From the NCBI GenBank assembly GCA_032622095.1, contig CP136063.1, positions 279,739,426-279,803,425 of the forward strand: a DNA stretch of 64,000 nucleotides. Reading direction: 5' to 3'. The translations under genes were made by a program, and so were the position numbers. The stretch's first letter is position 1, and each line of letters begins with the position of its first letter. Source of the stretch: Siphonodentalium dalli (taxonomy: Eukaryota > Mollusca > Scaphopoda > Gadilida > Siphonodentaliidae). Below are positions 1 to 10,828 of the stretch, piece after piece. The notes beneath the pieces were generated by a model that worked only from the letters and a program-made list of their open reading frames with translations, did not search any database and had not been told where the DNA came from.

Positions 1-144
1 AACACACCTTTTCGCTAATCCAATCAGAAGATGAGTTTCGTGAATTGAAAGCGAGGCCAAGCGAAAAAAATCTCTGGCGAATTTTGTTGAAATTATCTCT
101 CAACAAAACTTATCATTCATTATGGATCTCATAACACAGTTTAT

Positions 145-1135
145 CCACAAAAGCTTCGCATTCCAATGCAATGGTAACTATCGTACAAATTGTCAAATTG
201 CGAAGAAATTTAATTACACGCTATTTGCACAAAATAGCATTGATTGCTTTGTTTACTTTGAAAGTTTCATGAAATTCATCGAGCGCTGTCAATGTCATTC
301 ATTCAATCGAATGACCACAGACACAAAAGCTTCGCATTCCGATGCAATGCCAATGGTAACTATTATAGTACGAAGATATTTAATTCCACACTACAATGTA
401 TTTGCAAAAAATAGCATTGATTGTGTTTTGTTTACTTTTGAAAGTTTGTCGAGCGCAGTCAGTCAGTGTCAATCAATTTTCAAATTCAATCGAAATTCGA
501 ATGACCACCAATTTTGGTGACAAAAGCTTCGCTTTCCGATGCAATGAACATAGTGTCAGGATATTTAATTCCACAATATTTGCAAAAAATATTTACTTTC
601 TGTCCACCGTTGTCATTCAATCAATCGAATGGCCATAAAAGTAATAAAATATTCGCATTCCAATGCAATGGCAACTATCGTACATAGTGTGAAGATTTAA
701 TTCCATACCCCGCTCGACAAAACAAGTGTCCATTGGCACCGCGGTGTATTTGCCGATCGGCCGCGGTGTCAGCGTTTGTAACTGCGGTTGAGCACCGCGA
801 CCGAAGGCAAGTACACTTTGGCCGAACGGCAAGTACACCATGGCCAAAAGGCAACTACAACACAGCTGAATCGCATGTACACCGTGGTTAGATTTCTGGT
901 TTGTATCATCTTTTTTCAGTTTAATAAACGTACACTGCAGCAACTACACCATGGCCGAATGGCAAGTACACTGCGGCCCAACTGTAATTAGCCGGTGGAC
1001 CCGCAGTGTTGTTGCATTTCGGCCGCGGTGGCAATGCTATTAAAACCGCACCATGGTTAAGTGGACACTTGTTTTGTCCAACAGGGTATATTTGCAAAAT
1101 CGAGTGTCGTGTGCTGTCATTCAATCAAATCAATT
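145..1135 (+). repeat. Diverged tandem repeat, about four units of 120-180 bp
   Basis: Four head-to-tail units begin near 148, 322, 521 and 641. Each opens with a CTTCGCATTCCAATGCAATG-like word, then has GATATTTAATTCCAC, a TATTTGCAAAAAATA block and a GTCATTCAATCAATCGAATG block. The fourth unit is split by a 379 bp insertion at 708-1086 and resumes at 1087. A 132-codon frame at 122-520 runs through two units; I take it as a by-product of the repeat because the units differ in length and break frame. The first 120 bases of the window show nothing recognisable. Confidence 0.75.
708..1086. mobile_element. MITE, TA target site, inserted in the tandem repeat
   Basis: Inverted ends contain a perfect 17 bp match, GACAAAACAAGTGTCCA at 716-732 and its reverse complement at 1062-1078. 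Extended outward, the termini read CCCCGCTCGAC on the left and the complement of CCCTGTTGGAC on the right, flanked by TA at 706-707 and 1087-1088. The interior has degenerate ~20 bp units of the type GGCAAGTACACCATGGCC and no usable ORF. The TA duplication and short length suggest a non-autonomous Tc1/mariner-like element, but the superfamily is inferred from the TA only. Confidence 0.7.
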
Positions 1136-1139
1136 TATG

Positions 1140-2125
1140 ACCTGGAGTGTGGATGCCTCAACTTGGCTTTAGGCCCAGTTTGATCACCGATTAAAGCAGT
1201 TATATCTACTAGTATTGTTTTTGTCTGGTCATATCATAATTCATTTGTCATTTCCACTGGTTAAATTTACAAAAATCAAAGCATGTGCAAGCAGCATATA
1301 TCAGAAATTGTGATTATTTTCGTCAAATATTAATGACTAAGTAATGTCTCTAGACCAAGTCTTCTCTGTCGAAAACAACTTGGGGTATAAAAATTTGTAT
1401 ACGTTACTCTTCTGTAACTAACTTTAAAGCCCAGAATCGTGGGCGGGGGTTATCTTGCTTAAAATTACTCAATACAAGAATGTCTTAGATTAGGTTGAAC
1501 AGACACGTGTCGTATGGAGTGCAGCCTTTCCCAAACATCAAACCGACCAATATCCCAAGCTGTTTTGGACCGAGAATACTCTACAATGTCAATAGTGATT
1601 GGCGATTACTAGTATAGACCTGGAAAATGCACGCGGGTTGGGTGTCTCAATACATATTAAAAAAACCTGTTTTGTAGAGTTTGGTTGTATTTAGTTTCCG
1701 ATGACTAGTTGCCAATGCAACAAATTAATGCATTTCAATTTCTTACAAAAATAAATTTAACGTGTCTTTCCCTAAAACAAGATAAACGATTGATACATGC
1801 AAAATTATTAGTTCTCAGGGTAAAACGACAAATCCTAACCGGAGATATCGCTAGACCGTGTGGTGGGAATACTGTATCATTTGTGCAGACAAAATTGAAC
1901 TTGAATTTGGGTTACCGGTTATTATGTTAATCCATCTATTGGTACGGTATATGGTACAATGCACTATTGTTTCTGTCGGAAAATGATCAATTTAAAATTT
2001 AAATGGGAATGTATAATTTGACATGGTTACCTCAACTTACCTGTACATGTACTGGTATGTCACAAATTTCTGATTTTCATAAGTACGGTAGTAAAACTGC
2101 ATTCAAGATTAGATTTACAAATACA
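1140..2125. other. Gene-free AT-rich interval
   Basis: No ORF, splice pattern, tandem repeat or terminal inverted repeat recognised. A 73-codon frame at 1709-1930 has no features of a protein and is not called. Confidence 0.5.
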
Positions 2126-2127
2126 TC

Positions 2128-2449
2128 TACCGGTGTAACACGTCATCTTCCCCCACCCTGGATATCTCCCCCCCCCATGTACGACTCATATGATATCGTT
2201 TGGTTCTGAAATGGCCAGAAAAATGTTTTGCTTTATATAGTCATGAAAGAGCTTGTTCTCAGAAGAAGTTAATTTCTCGCTGTTTCATGACTTTATAAAG
2301 CAAAACAAGCGATAAAACCATAAGATTATTTTTTTGTCATGTAGGTGCTGGGTGGGGGGGGGGGGGGAGATATCCTGATCTGGACATTTCCCCCCCCAGG
2401 GTGGGGGGGGGGGGAAATATCCAGGGGGAGATATCCTGTTACACCGGTA
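2128..2449. mobile_element. Short TIR element with C-run and G-run interior
   Basis: TACCGGTGTAACA at 2128-2140 is matched by its exact reverse complement at 2438-2449/50. Just inside lie CTCCCCCCCCC on the left and long G runs (2346-2365, 2403-2414) on the right. An inner hairpin pairs TTTTGCTTTATATAGTCATGAAA near 2226-2248 with its near-complement near 2284-2308. The same ACCGGTGTAACA end and AGATAAACTGTTACACC tail recur at 11.9-12.7 kb, so this is a family. Confidence 0.65.
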
Positions 2450-3315
2450 CATGTATTTAATAGTATATTGGTGATAAGGGTTGTCTTTTGGAACTTCTGT
2501 CTGTGTATGGCTGTGTGTGTTATAGACTCAAAAACTTATTGACCGATCCGACCAATGGTATGTCTAATGTACATCCTACTTTGATATGGGTGTGTCCAAT
2601 AACTCCAATTTCATGTGTAACTGTGGCTTTGACCGTGATCTCCCTCACATGGCAAGTTTATGGACCTCAACAGATCTGACTCAAATTGTTTATACATGCC
2701 TACTTGGATCGATCGCAGGAACAATTTTACGTGCGACAGTGTCCTTGACCTTAACCTCGCTCATATACGCATGTTTGTGTAAAATAAGTCACTACAGGTA
2801 AATAGCCCGGACAAAGTCCCGCACATCAGCTGTTAGATATAAATAAATCAAAGCCTATTATTTATGGAAATAAATTGTTATCGGTGTGATGTAGCATAAT
2901 TTTCATATTGCAGCACTTCTTGCAACCCAATTCTACCGGTAGGACGGTAACGATTTGGTCACGATATAATATGAATCTCGATATATTATCAATGATGTGA
3001 TTGTACATGCATCAAGTTACATGTACCGGTAGTATAAATAATTTCCCATTGGATACCACACGAATTATCAGAGCCAACATGATTATACATGTAACTGGAG
3101 GAATAGTTAATTTTAAATAAAAATACAGTTTAATTGTAAGCTGAATATGAGTCAAATACACACAATATACTTGAAAGAACATGGAAGGTTTTGCACATAC
3201 CCATCTTCAGAAATTACTTCTAAAAAGATTCATACAAATTAAGTAACCCAATGATAATTTACATGTACAATGTACCGTATACACGTACCTTATTTCCACC
3301 AATATTATTTTTCAG
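2450..3315. other. Gene-free interval
   Basis: AT-rich sequence with several TACATGTA and ACCGGT words. Short frames at 2345-2801 overlap one another and show no protein features. No repeat structure recognised. Confidence 0.4.
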
Positions 3316-3388
3316 TTATTCCCTATGCTCTGCTGATATCTACCGCTACCATTACATTTAGATCTGCTAACTGGCATCCTCATACAAG
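3316..3388 (+). other. Candidate non-coding leader exon
   Basis: A 73-base segment is bounded by a good acceptor (polypyrimidine ATTATTTTTCAG ending at 3315) and a strong donor (CAAG followed by GTGAGTA at 3389). It has only a very short uORF. It lies upstream of two genes whose first coding exons both start directly after an acceptor, so it could be a shared 5' leader. Splice strings of this quality also occur by chance; nothing else in the sequence proves its use. Confidence 0.25.
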
Positions 3389-3533
3389 GTGAGTAATTAT
3401 TCTTTGTCAAGTTGAAATTTAAGTTTATATCACTACATGTACATGTATAAAGGGTTGAAGTCAAAACATATTCCAGTTTACCACTCCGTCGGCATCCCTC
3501 CCAGACTCCTGTGTATTATGCTAATATTTAAAG

Positions 3534-4200
3534 TCATGCGAAACACTTCGGTAGGGTGATCAAATATAAATTGAGAATAATCTTGTCCAAAGTAAAATTA
3601 TTATCCAAATTGACAACACACACCGTCATTCAATTATATATTAATTCAATTATATATTAATTGAATGCAGTGATTATCGATTGAGAAATCGGTTTGGGTA
3701 GTTTACCGATGACAGATGCGTCCCGATTCGAGTAGTAAATATTTACATTTGAGAGCGTAGATCAGGCGATTGTTTTCTATGGAGTGGTACAGTCGATTTG
3801 CTTCAGATTTTCGGCAATGTTACATGTAGTTGAATGGTTCACTCCTCCAGTTGGCATAGCTAAACAAGTCCATAATATGTTTTTAAAGTGATGTGGACAG
3901 TGGAGCACTCCGGTAGGGTGATAAAATAGAAATGGAGAATAATCTTGTTCAAAGTAGTTATTGACAACCCACACCGTTATTTTTATATATTAAACGCAGT
4001 GACTGTCGATGTCGACATCGTTTTCGTTAGTTTATCGCTGATAAAAGCGTCCCGATTCGAGTAGTAAATATTAACAATTTATTGTAGTTCAGACGATGTT
4101 TTCTATGGAGTGGTATGGTCGATTTGCTTGAGATTTTCTGTGATGTTAGTAGAATACTACATTCCTCCAGTTGGCACCTGAATACTAACTGATCAGTTGC

Positions 4201-4244
<44 letters not shown>

Positions 4245-4270
4245 AACAAGTACATAATATGTCTTTAATC
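3534..4270 (+). repeat. ~350 bp dispersed repeat, two tandem copies
   Basis: Two direct copies (about 3534-3870 and 3890-4270) share GAAACACTTCGGTAGGGTGAT at the head, GACAACACACACCGTCATT, TCCCGATTCGAGTAGTAAAT, TTTTCTATGGAGTGGTA, TCCTCCAGTTGGCA and AACAAGTCCATAATATG. The second copy is interrupted by a run of 41 C at 4203-4243. Other copies lie inverted at 4475-4895 and 5255-5585, and direct at 21869-22215 and 63860-64000. Confidence 0.8.
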
Positions 4271-4474
4271 ATATTCATTATAATTTTGTGCCAAAAGATA
4301 GGAAATTCGGTGGTTGAGGCTAGGGCCATTAAAATAAAATATCTGTTCTCATGCAATTAGATCTCAATTTGGAGATGAGGAACAGAGGCTATTTATCTGA
4401 AAAGCATACCGGTACTCTGATGAATATTTAACAGTTCATTTTTGTTGTTCAAATCTAATATTTCTAACAGGTAT

Positions 4475-4895
4475 TATTTATAAAAAATGTTTGATGTGGC
4501 TTTTTAAATGATCGATGAGAGAGGCATCTGAGAATATTGAATTTTTATTCAGATAACCTGCACATAAAATTAGCCATGACATTTTTTTGGACAAGGGTAC
4601 TAACATCGCCGAAAATCTCAAGCAAATCGACCATACAACTCCATAAAAAACTTTGTCTAAACTACGCATAATTGTAAATATTTACTTCTCGATTCAGGAC
4701 GTTTACTATCGGATATAAACTAACGAAAATGATAGATAATCACTGCATTTACTAGTAGTTAATATATTAGAAATTAGAATGGCGATGTGTGTTGTCAAAT
4801 TGGATATAATATTTGTAAAAAATGACTACTTTGATGAAGATTATTATCCATTTATATTGTATCACTCTATACCCGAGTGTTTCATATCACTTTAA
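4475..4895 (-). repeat. ~350 bp dispersed repeat, inverted copy
   Basis: The reverse complement carries the same blocks as the copies at 3.5-4.3 kb: CATCGCCGAAAATCTCAAGC, ACCATACAACTCCATAAA, ATTGTAAATATTTACTTCTCG and GTGTGTTGTCAAATTGGAT, ending in GAGTGTTTCATATCACTTTAA. Between this and the next copy, 4980-5125 has a ~66 bp direct duplication with TGTATGACNTCAAATATG and TCACAAGGCAAATT twice. Confidence 0.75.
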
Positions 4896-5254
4896 GGATT
4901 CATAGGGCAATAAGTTGATTTATATGTCTTTAGCAATTATACTTAAGAGAAATAAATACAGAGCACATTAATATTAATTTATTAAGTTGTATGACGTCAA
5001 ATATGCAATTTCATCACAGCAGTTCTGTATGTGTCACAAGGCAAATTTGTATGACCTCAAATATGGTACCGATATATCGTCATGATCACACCAGTTCTTG
5101 TCACAAGGCAAATTAGTTAAGTCCATACAATGGAACACAGATTGTTTAAGAATATTTTGTCTTTTTGGTCAGAGATGCACAAAGTAATATTTTTTGTGTA
5201 AAATATAGTGAGGAAACAGCAAGATATCCCTTCAATTTTCTCTAGTTTTTATAG

Positions 5255-5585
5255 AAATATTATGGACTTGTTCGAGTTTGTGAAACTGATACATGTAATT
5301 TAGTATCCAGGTGTTATGTCAACTTTTTGAATGTAGCATTCAGCTAACATCACTGAAAATTTCAAAGAAATCAACCATACATGTATCACTCCCTAGAAAA
5401 CATCTCAACTACACTCAATATTAAATATTTACATTTGGGATGCAACTCACACAAAAGAGTTGGACATTGAGAGTCATTGCATTTTATTAGTACCGGTATA
5501 TAAGAATGGGAATGTGTGTTGTCAATTTAATATTCGTAGAAATAACAACTTTGAGCAAGATTCACATCACTTTTAAGATATCGGT
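5255..5585 (-). repeat. ~350 bp dispersed repeat, second inverted copy
   Basis: The blocks appear in the same inverted order: AGCTAACATCACTGAAAATT, AACCATACATGTATCACTCC, AATATTTACATTTGGG, GTGTGTTGTCAATTTAAT and TTGAGCAAGATTCACATCAC. It is more diverged than the other copies. The stretch from 5590 to 6390 has no further recognisable structure apart from a short TATGGTATGGT run near 6062. Confidence 0.7.
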
Positions 5586-6390
5586 ACTACTAGTAGACCA
5601 TTTTAGCTAATGCTTTGAGATTGAGGCTCAAAACTCTCAATTTGATTGGCAAATAACTTGAAAAATACGTATCTGGGAAATGTGTTCTGTTCTGTAATCA
5701 GAATTGTGTACTCAACAAAATGGATATATACATGTACCGTAAATGGAAGCACTTGTGAAATGGTGTTTTTTAATTAACATCTTTGAAAAGCTATAAATTT
5801 ACTTTTGTTGACAAATTTATTTCTTGATATTCTTGCTAAAGCATTGTGTTGCAATTAGTTTGAGGTTTGGCTCTTTTTTGTCATAAATGCACTGGACTAT
5901 AAACCACATGTAATCCCCAAAACACTTCAGTTTTTACATTATACGGTACATCAAATCTGTTTACATTGCTCCCAGTTGTCTTCAGTACACATCTGATCTA
6001 TGAGTGTAAAATTTGAGTATTTGTTTCGAGTATCATTATATCGGGTGATGGTTGCACTAGTTATGGTATGGTATGGTTTGTTGACACAGTATCGGTCTAA
6101 TGGCACTAAATATTAAGTCCCTGAATGTCATCTTGATACATGTACCGAGGTATGTTTCGAACTTCATTTGTCTTCAATTTTGGTGTTTTACGGTACATGT
6201 ATGTTCAGCATACCCGAATCATTTGTTTTTGGTATTCAGTATAATGAGTCCTTTATGTTTACATGTACCGGTTTCATTTGATTTTTGCATTCAGTATACA
6301 TTACAATGAGTCCATTATATCAGCATGTACACTGTGTAGTGTGCTGTATGTTGCATCAACATTTCTTTGGAAATTTATCACAAAAAATCT

Positions 6391-6399
6391 TTTTTTTAG
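6391..6399 (+). promoter_or_regulatory. Splice acceptor before the transposase ATG
   Basis: TTTTTTTAG ends at 6399 and the exon then opens TC-ATG. This puts the first coding codon two bases into the exon and implies at least one upstream untranslated exon. Confidence 0.6.
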
Positions 6400-6401
6400 T
6401 C

Positions 6402-8534
6402 ATGTCAGAAAAGGCAAAAGGTTCGTCATTCTGGTCTAAACGACGTCGCATACAACTCAACTACCAATCAATTCTAGATCGAATTGAGCGTTCTGATGAA
6501 CTTATCCCGGATGTACTCAATCAGAGAATAGATTCATCTGTTAACTCCCTTGTAGTTGAGCAATCTTCTTGTTCCGGTACTTCAATCTTTCTGCAATCAA
6601 GATCTTCAGATGAATCTCCGGAAGTTATGCACGCTAGTTATTCTGACACACCAGTAACAATCAACATTTCCCCACAACCTGCATATACAGGCACCAATGG
6701 TACACCAGATGAAGATCAGCATTACTGCTGTGATACCCCTGATGACAGTGATGATGACAGTGTTGCTGATAACAATGTTCCTCCATTCAGTTTACTACTC
6801 TCTGATTGGGCCTTGAAAAACAACATCACACATAATTCTTTGCGGGAACTTCTTTCAATCCTGAGAACTGTTAATGACTTGGCACAACTTCACTCTCTTC
6901 CGAAAGACCCTCGTACTCTCTTGTCAACACCATCAACTGTAGTAACAAAGAGTATTGAAGGAGGACATATCTACTACTTTGGAGTTGCTTCACACCTGAA
7001 GAGAATCTCCTCACATCTTCCCTCCATTCTACCTTTCTCCGACTTGAAACTTCAAATTAACATTGATGGTCTCCCATTATACAAATCGTCCGGAATACAG
7101 TTCTGGCCCATTCTTGGCATGTTTGATTCTGTTGATGCTGAACCTTTCATTATCGCACTGTTTTCTGGTGGAAGTAAACCAAAGAATGTTAAAGAATATC
7201 TTGCTGATTTTGTTTCGGAATGCAATGAGCTCTATTCTTCTGGCTGCACAATTAATGGAACAATTATGCCATTCAAAATTTCTGCAGTTATTGCTGATGC
7301 ACCCGCAAGAGCATATATTAAAGGAGTTAAGTCTCACAGTGGTTACAGTGGGTGTGATAAATGTGAGGCACCTGGAGAACTTGTTGACAATCGCATGACC
7401 TTTCGAAAGCTTGATGCATCAGTCCGCACAGACACGTCTTTCAAGGCGAGAAGTGATGACGAACATCATGTGTCAAGTTACCCTTTTTCTGGGCTGCCTG
7501 AGCTAGGGCCTGTAACACAATTCCCTCTTGACTATATGCATTTGCTCTGTCTTGGTGTAATGAGGAAGTTGATCAGGCTATGGACATCAGGACCAAAAAG
7601 CAAATGCAGACAATCAACAAATGTAATGAGAGAAATATCTGATAAAACTGTTTCTTCAAAATCATTCATTCCTAGTGAATTTGCAAGGAAACCTCGTGCA
7701 TTGTCAGAGTGTGATCGCTGGAAGGCTACTGAGTTAAGACTCTTCTTGCTTTACTTGTCAGTTGTTGTTCTCTTTTCCAGTCTTCAACCTAACTTGTATG
7801 AACATTTCCTGGAACTCTTTGTGGCAGTTCGAATTCTGATGAGCCCAGGCCTCTCTGCTAGCCAGGACTATGTAAACTTTGCAAATGAACTGTTGGTGAA
7901 GTTTGTGAAGAAGTTTGGCAAGTTATATGGTTCTCATAATGTGATTTACAACGTCCATTGCCTCATTCACCTTGCTGCAGATGTTAAACATCATGGACAT
8001 CTTGACCTAGTGTCTGCTTTTCCTTTTGAGAACTACATGCAGTCAATAAAAAAGAAAGTCAGAAAATCAGCTTATCCTCTCCAACAGGTTATTAATAGAA
8101 CATTTGAACAGCAAAGACTAACTCCAAAGCTTATACAGGGACCTAATCTACACATCAAGCTTTTTGGTATACATTCTTCTGGACCTCTTCCTGCAATGTT
8201 TCCGAAGCAAGGTTGTCAGTATAAGAAAGTGTTATATAAAAACTTTATTTTGTCCAGTTGCAATGGTGATAATTGTTTCATGTTTGGGGAAACTATTGCT
8301 ATTGTCAGAAACATTGTTGCTTGTAATGATGGTACTTTTATTGTTTATAACAAATATCGTTCTAGGGATAGTTTCTTCTCCTCACCTACATGTTCAACTA
8401 ATTTGAATATTTTTAAATTGTCGAATTTGAGTTCCAATTTTGAGTATGTTAATATAACTCAGGTGGAGGCAAAGTTTGTTTTACTGCCTTGTAGAGGATA
8501 TCATGTTGGTATGCCTATGCTCCAACATACCTGA
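6402..8534 (+). CDS. CACTA (EnSpm)-like DNA transposase, 710 residues
   Basis: Intact ORF. The ATG at 6402 is chosen because the frame upstream has no good start and is cut by a splice acceptor at 6399; the basic opening MSEKAKGSSFWSKRRR fits a start there. The product would cut and join transposon ends in the nucleus. The first ~150 residues are low-complexity and acidic. The catalytic core shows NIDGLPLY (Asp222), IADAPAR (Asp299), a zinc-ribbon-like GYSGCDKC (Cys318, Cys321), LDYMHLLCLGVMRKL (Asp377, His380) and AFPFENYMQSIKKKVR (Glu543). The last motif and the Cys pair match the plant Tnp2/DUF4218 transposase pattern, which is why I choose CACTA rather than hAT or Tc1. No frameshift or stop is seen, so it may be recent or under selection. 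An AATAAA lies 64 bases downstream. Ends of the mobile unit were not found. The family is inferred from motifs, not from a search. Confidence 0.85.
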   Translation: MSEKAKGSSFWSKRRRIQLNYQSILDRIERSDELIPDVLNQRIDSSVNSLVVEQSSCSGTSIFLQSRSSDESPEVMHASYSDTPVTINISPQPAYTGTNGTPDEDQHYCCDTPDDSDDDSVADNNVPPFSLLLSDWALKNNITHNSLRELLSILRTVNDLAQLHSLPKDPRTLLSTPSTVVTKSIEGGHIYYFGVASHLKRISSHLPSILPFSDLKLQINIDGLPLYKSSGIQFWPILGMFDSVDAEPFIIALFSGGSKPKNVKEYLADFVSECNELYSSGCTINGTIMPFKISAVIADAPARAYIKGVKSHSGYSGCDKCEAPGELVDNRMTFRKLDASVRTDTSFKARSDDEHHVSSYPFSGLPELGPVTQFPLDYMHLLCLGVMRKLIRLWTSGPKSKCRQSTNVMREISDKTVSSKSFIPSEFARKPRALSECDRWKATELRLFLLYLSVVVLFSSLQPNLYEHFLELFVAVRILMSPGLSASQDYVNFANELLVKFVKKFGKLYGSHNVIYNVHCLIHLAADVKHHGHLDLVSAFPFENYMQSIKKKVRKSAYPLQQVINRTFEQQRLTPKLIQGPNLHIKLFGIHSSGPLPAMFPKQGCQYKKVLYKNFILSSCNGDNCFMFGETIAIVRNIVACNDGTFIVYNKYRSRDSFFSSPTCSTNLNIFKLSNLSSNFEYVNITQVEAKFVLLPCRGYHVGMPMLQHT

Positions 8535-8597
8535 TCGATCACTGCAAATCTGTCCCAGTATACATGTATATTGCTTTAATAGGGACAAATAGACTTG

Positions 8598-8603
8598 AAT
8601 AAA
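8598..8603 (+). terminator. Poly(A) signal of the transposase gene
   Basis: AATAAA in GACTTGAATAAAACATC, 64 bases after the TGA. Confidence 0.55.
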
Positions 8604-8833
8604 ACATCGATAAACTGGTACATTAAAAGATATTTTAAAACCAGTTACTAGAATCTCATTTTGATCTACATGATGCAGTTTTATTTGGAATTTAAATAAA
8701 ATTAGAGGCATACCTGTACGGTACATTTTACATACTGTAAGAATCCAACACAAATTGTGATTTTGTTAAAGATACCAACCATGACAAAACAAGGCTACAT
8801 ATAGCCTTGTACTATAGCAGTGTCAATAATAAG

Positions 8834-9376
8834 GTTAAAATTTATAAACCAGATACATTGTATTTTAAACCTGACTTAATGTGATCATCAAACTTCATTG
8901 TATCTACATGTACCTGTAAAAGAAGCTATAGATTTGGTAACCCTAAAATTTAATAAAATTTATAAACCAGATAGTTTAAATCTGTAAATGACTTATTATG
9001 ATTATCAATCTTCATTTGGTTTATACCAGTTGTTAAATACAAAGAGTACACACTTGCATGTCCATGTTAGCCTAGATAATAGAATACATGTGGTCGGTCA
9101 AAATGTGCCAAAAAGTTTGCATCTACATGTACTTGTAAAAGAAGCTATAGATTTGGTAACCCCTAATATTCATAAAATTTATAAACCAGATATTTTTAAC
9201 CTGTAAAAGACTTAATGTGATTATCAAACTTCATTTGTTTATACCAGTTGTTTTTATATAATGTAATTATAACGGGAAAAGTGAACACTTAAGATAACAG
9301 AATGTATGTGATGATTTAAAATGTGCCAAATTGTTTGCATCTATTTGTAAAAGAAGCTATAGATTTGGTAACCCCT
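8834..9376 (+). repeat. Satellite of ~216 bp, about 2.5 copies
   Basis: The anchor AAGAAGCTATAGATTTGGTA recurs near 8920, 9138 and 9353, giving periods of about 218 and 215. Each unit also carries AAATTTATAAACCAGATA, GATTATCAAACTTCATTTG, TTATACCAGTTGTT and AAAATGTGCCAAA. Short frames in it (for example 8988-9206) are not genes. Confidence 0.8.
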
Positions 9377-9490
9377 GACAAATTTAGCTACATTTTACCT
9401 TAAAATTTTAAGATCAGCCAAAAAGAATTTCATAATTTTCATACCACTTGTTTTTTAATTTTGATACACCATAACAAATACCTGTGTATA

Positions 9491-9872
9491 CCGCTATACT
9501 TAAAGTAATTGACCACCAATAACGTGGTGTCACCCCGTTAATACCGCGGTACTATACCGCAGTATCCTCCAATACCGCGGTACTGATACCGCTTGTTAAT
9601 GCGAACAAGTATGTGGGAGTAAATACCTCCCCTCAAAGAGTTCCATGAAAATCACCGCGGTATTCAAAAAAATTAATGCGGTGCCCGCTAAAAGACCGTG
9701 GTATTCAAAAAAATTAATGCGGTGCCCGCTAAAAGACTGCGGTATCATCGCCCAATACCGTAACTCCACCGCCGTGACCATCTCGATACCGCTACCGTTT
9801 ATTACCGGTATCACCGCGGTCATGACCGGGGTATCACCCCGTTTTTCTGGTCAATTACTTTGAGAATAGCGG
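9491..9872. mobile_element. MITE with CCGCTAT...AAAGTAATTGACCA ends
   Basis: The left end CCGCTATACTTAAAGTAATT and the reverse complement of the right end CCGCTATTCTCAAAGTAATT agree over ~28 bp. The interior is unusually rich in TACCGCGGTA palindromes and has a ~41 bp direct duplication at 9652-9733 (GTATTCAAAAAAATTAATGC twice). The AAAGTAATTGACCA block is shared with the TA-flanked element at 24274-24484, which suggests a Tc1/mariner relation. A clear target duplication was not found here. Confidence 0.6.
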
Positions 9873-10225
9873 TTTACATGTATATATCTACTCTATTGTT
9901 AGTTACGGTACATTACTGGTAGATTGCCTGTCACTGAATTGGTACCATATTAATTAATATATAAGTACATTCTTATATAATTGTTACATCCCATGTGTCA
10001 GCTTTTATATACCGGTACACACACATCTGCATGTACATGTAGATTGTAAATAAAGTTGAATAAAATAACAAAATGTTTTTCTCTCAATTCTGGAAAGAAC
10101 CCATTGAGTCTTCAATCATATAACAATACAGGTATTACCAGTGCTACCGGTATATCCATACACTGTACCGGTATGCCCAATGCGACTAAAAAAACACATT
10201 TGATTTAACCCTTCCATGAAATGGG

Positions 10226-10423
10226 CTTCCAGAAATGTTGCGAAAACCCCGTGCCATCGTATTCTCTTATAACAGGTACTTGTATTATGTGAGTTTCCTA
10301 TAGGCCTCCTCACATGTACATGTATAAGAGAGTTCATTGGCCTATTATTTGCCTTGAACTTGTAAGCCACTGCATTCTCTTACCACTACATGTACATGTG
10401 CAAGGCTCCATATGGGACATGTG
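10226..10423 (+). repeat. Paired-hairpin repeat, diverged copy
   Basis: Block order: TTGCGAAAACCCCGTGCC, ATTCTCTTATAA, a TAGGCCTCCTCACATG turn, TATAAGAGAGTTCATTGGCC, spacer TTGCCTTGAACTTGTAAG, then CACTGCATTCTCTTACC and GGCTCCATATGGGA. The same order occurs at 23565-23705, 28268-28459 and in the near-exact palindrome 52818-53045. Each half folds on itself. Confidence 0.65.
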
Positions 10424-10667
10424 TATACAGTATAAGATTAAAAACATTTTTGTTCATTTGTACAGTATATTACTGGACATGCAGCAATGCCATTAGGGGG
10501 TAGGGTGGTGCACAGTAGTTCCCTCATAAAGTGCCATACCAGGTACATGTACATGTACCTGTAGATTAATAGATTAAAGATACTGCTACACAATCCAATT
10601 TGATGGTCCCCATATCATCCAGTTACAACAAATAGAATTTCACCAGCAGCCAAGTTTAGGGATTTAC

Positions 10668-10828
10668 ATAAGGATTAACTGTCATGTGGACTGTTTTTAT
10701 GGAGATGTAACGGTGAGGTAAGTGGACATAACTTGTGTAAAACCCGAAGGGTTTTACATACAAGTTATGTCCACTTACCTCACCGTTACATCTCCATAAA
10801 AACAGTCCACATGACAGTTAATCCTTAT
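10668..10828. repeat. Long hairpin, 78/80-base arms, 3-base loop
   Basis: The left arm 10668-10745 (opening ATAAGGATTAACTGTCATG) is the reverse complement of 10749-10828 except for a two-base indel beside the loop. The turn is ACCC-GAA-GGGT. No ORF. Near-identity of the arms means either recent origin or gene conversion. Confidence 0.85.

Noticed and set aside
122-520. 132-codon frame near the window start
   Set aside because: It runs through two diverged tandem repeat units that differ in length, and has no domain.
6285-6401. Longer start for the transposase (TTG at 6285, ATG at 6306)
   Set aside because: This part has no charge pattern like the protein and is cut by a good splice acceptor at 6399, two bases before the ATG used.
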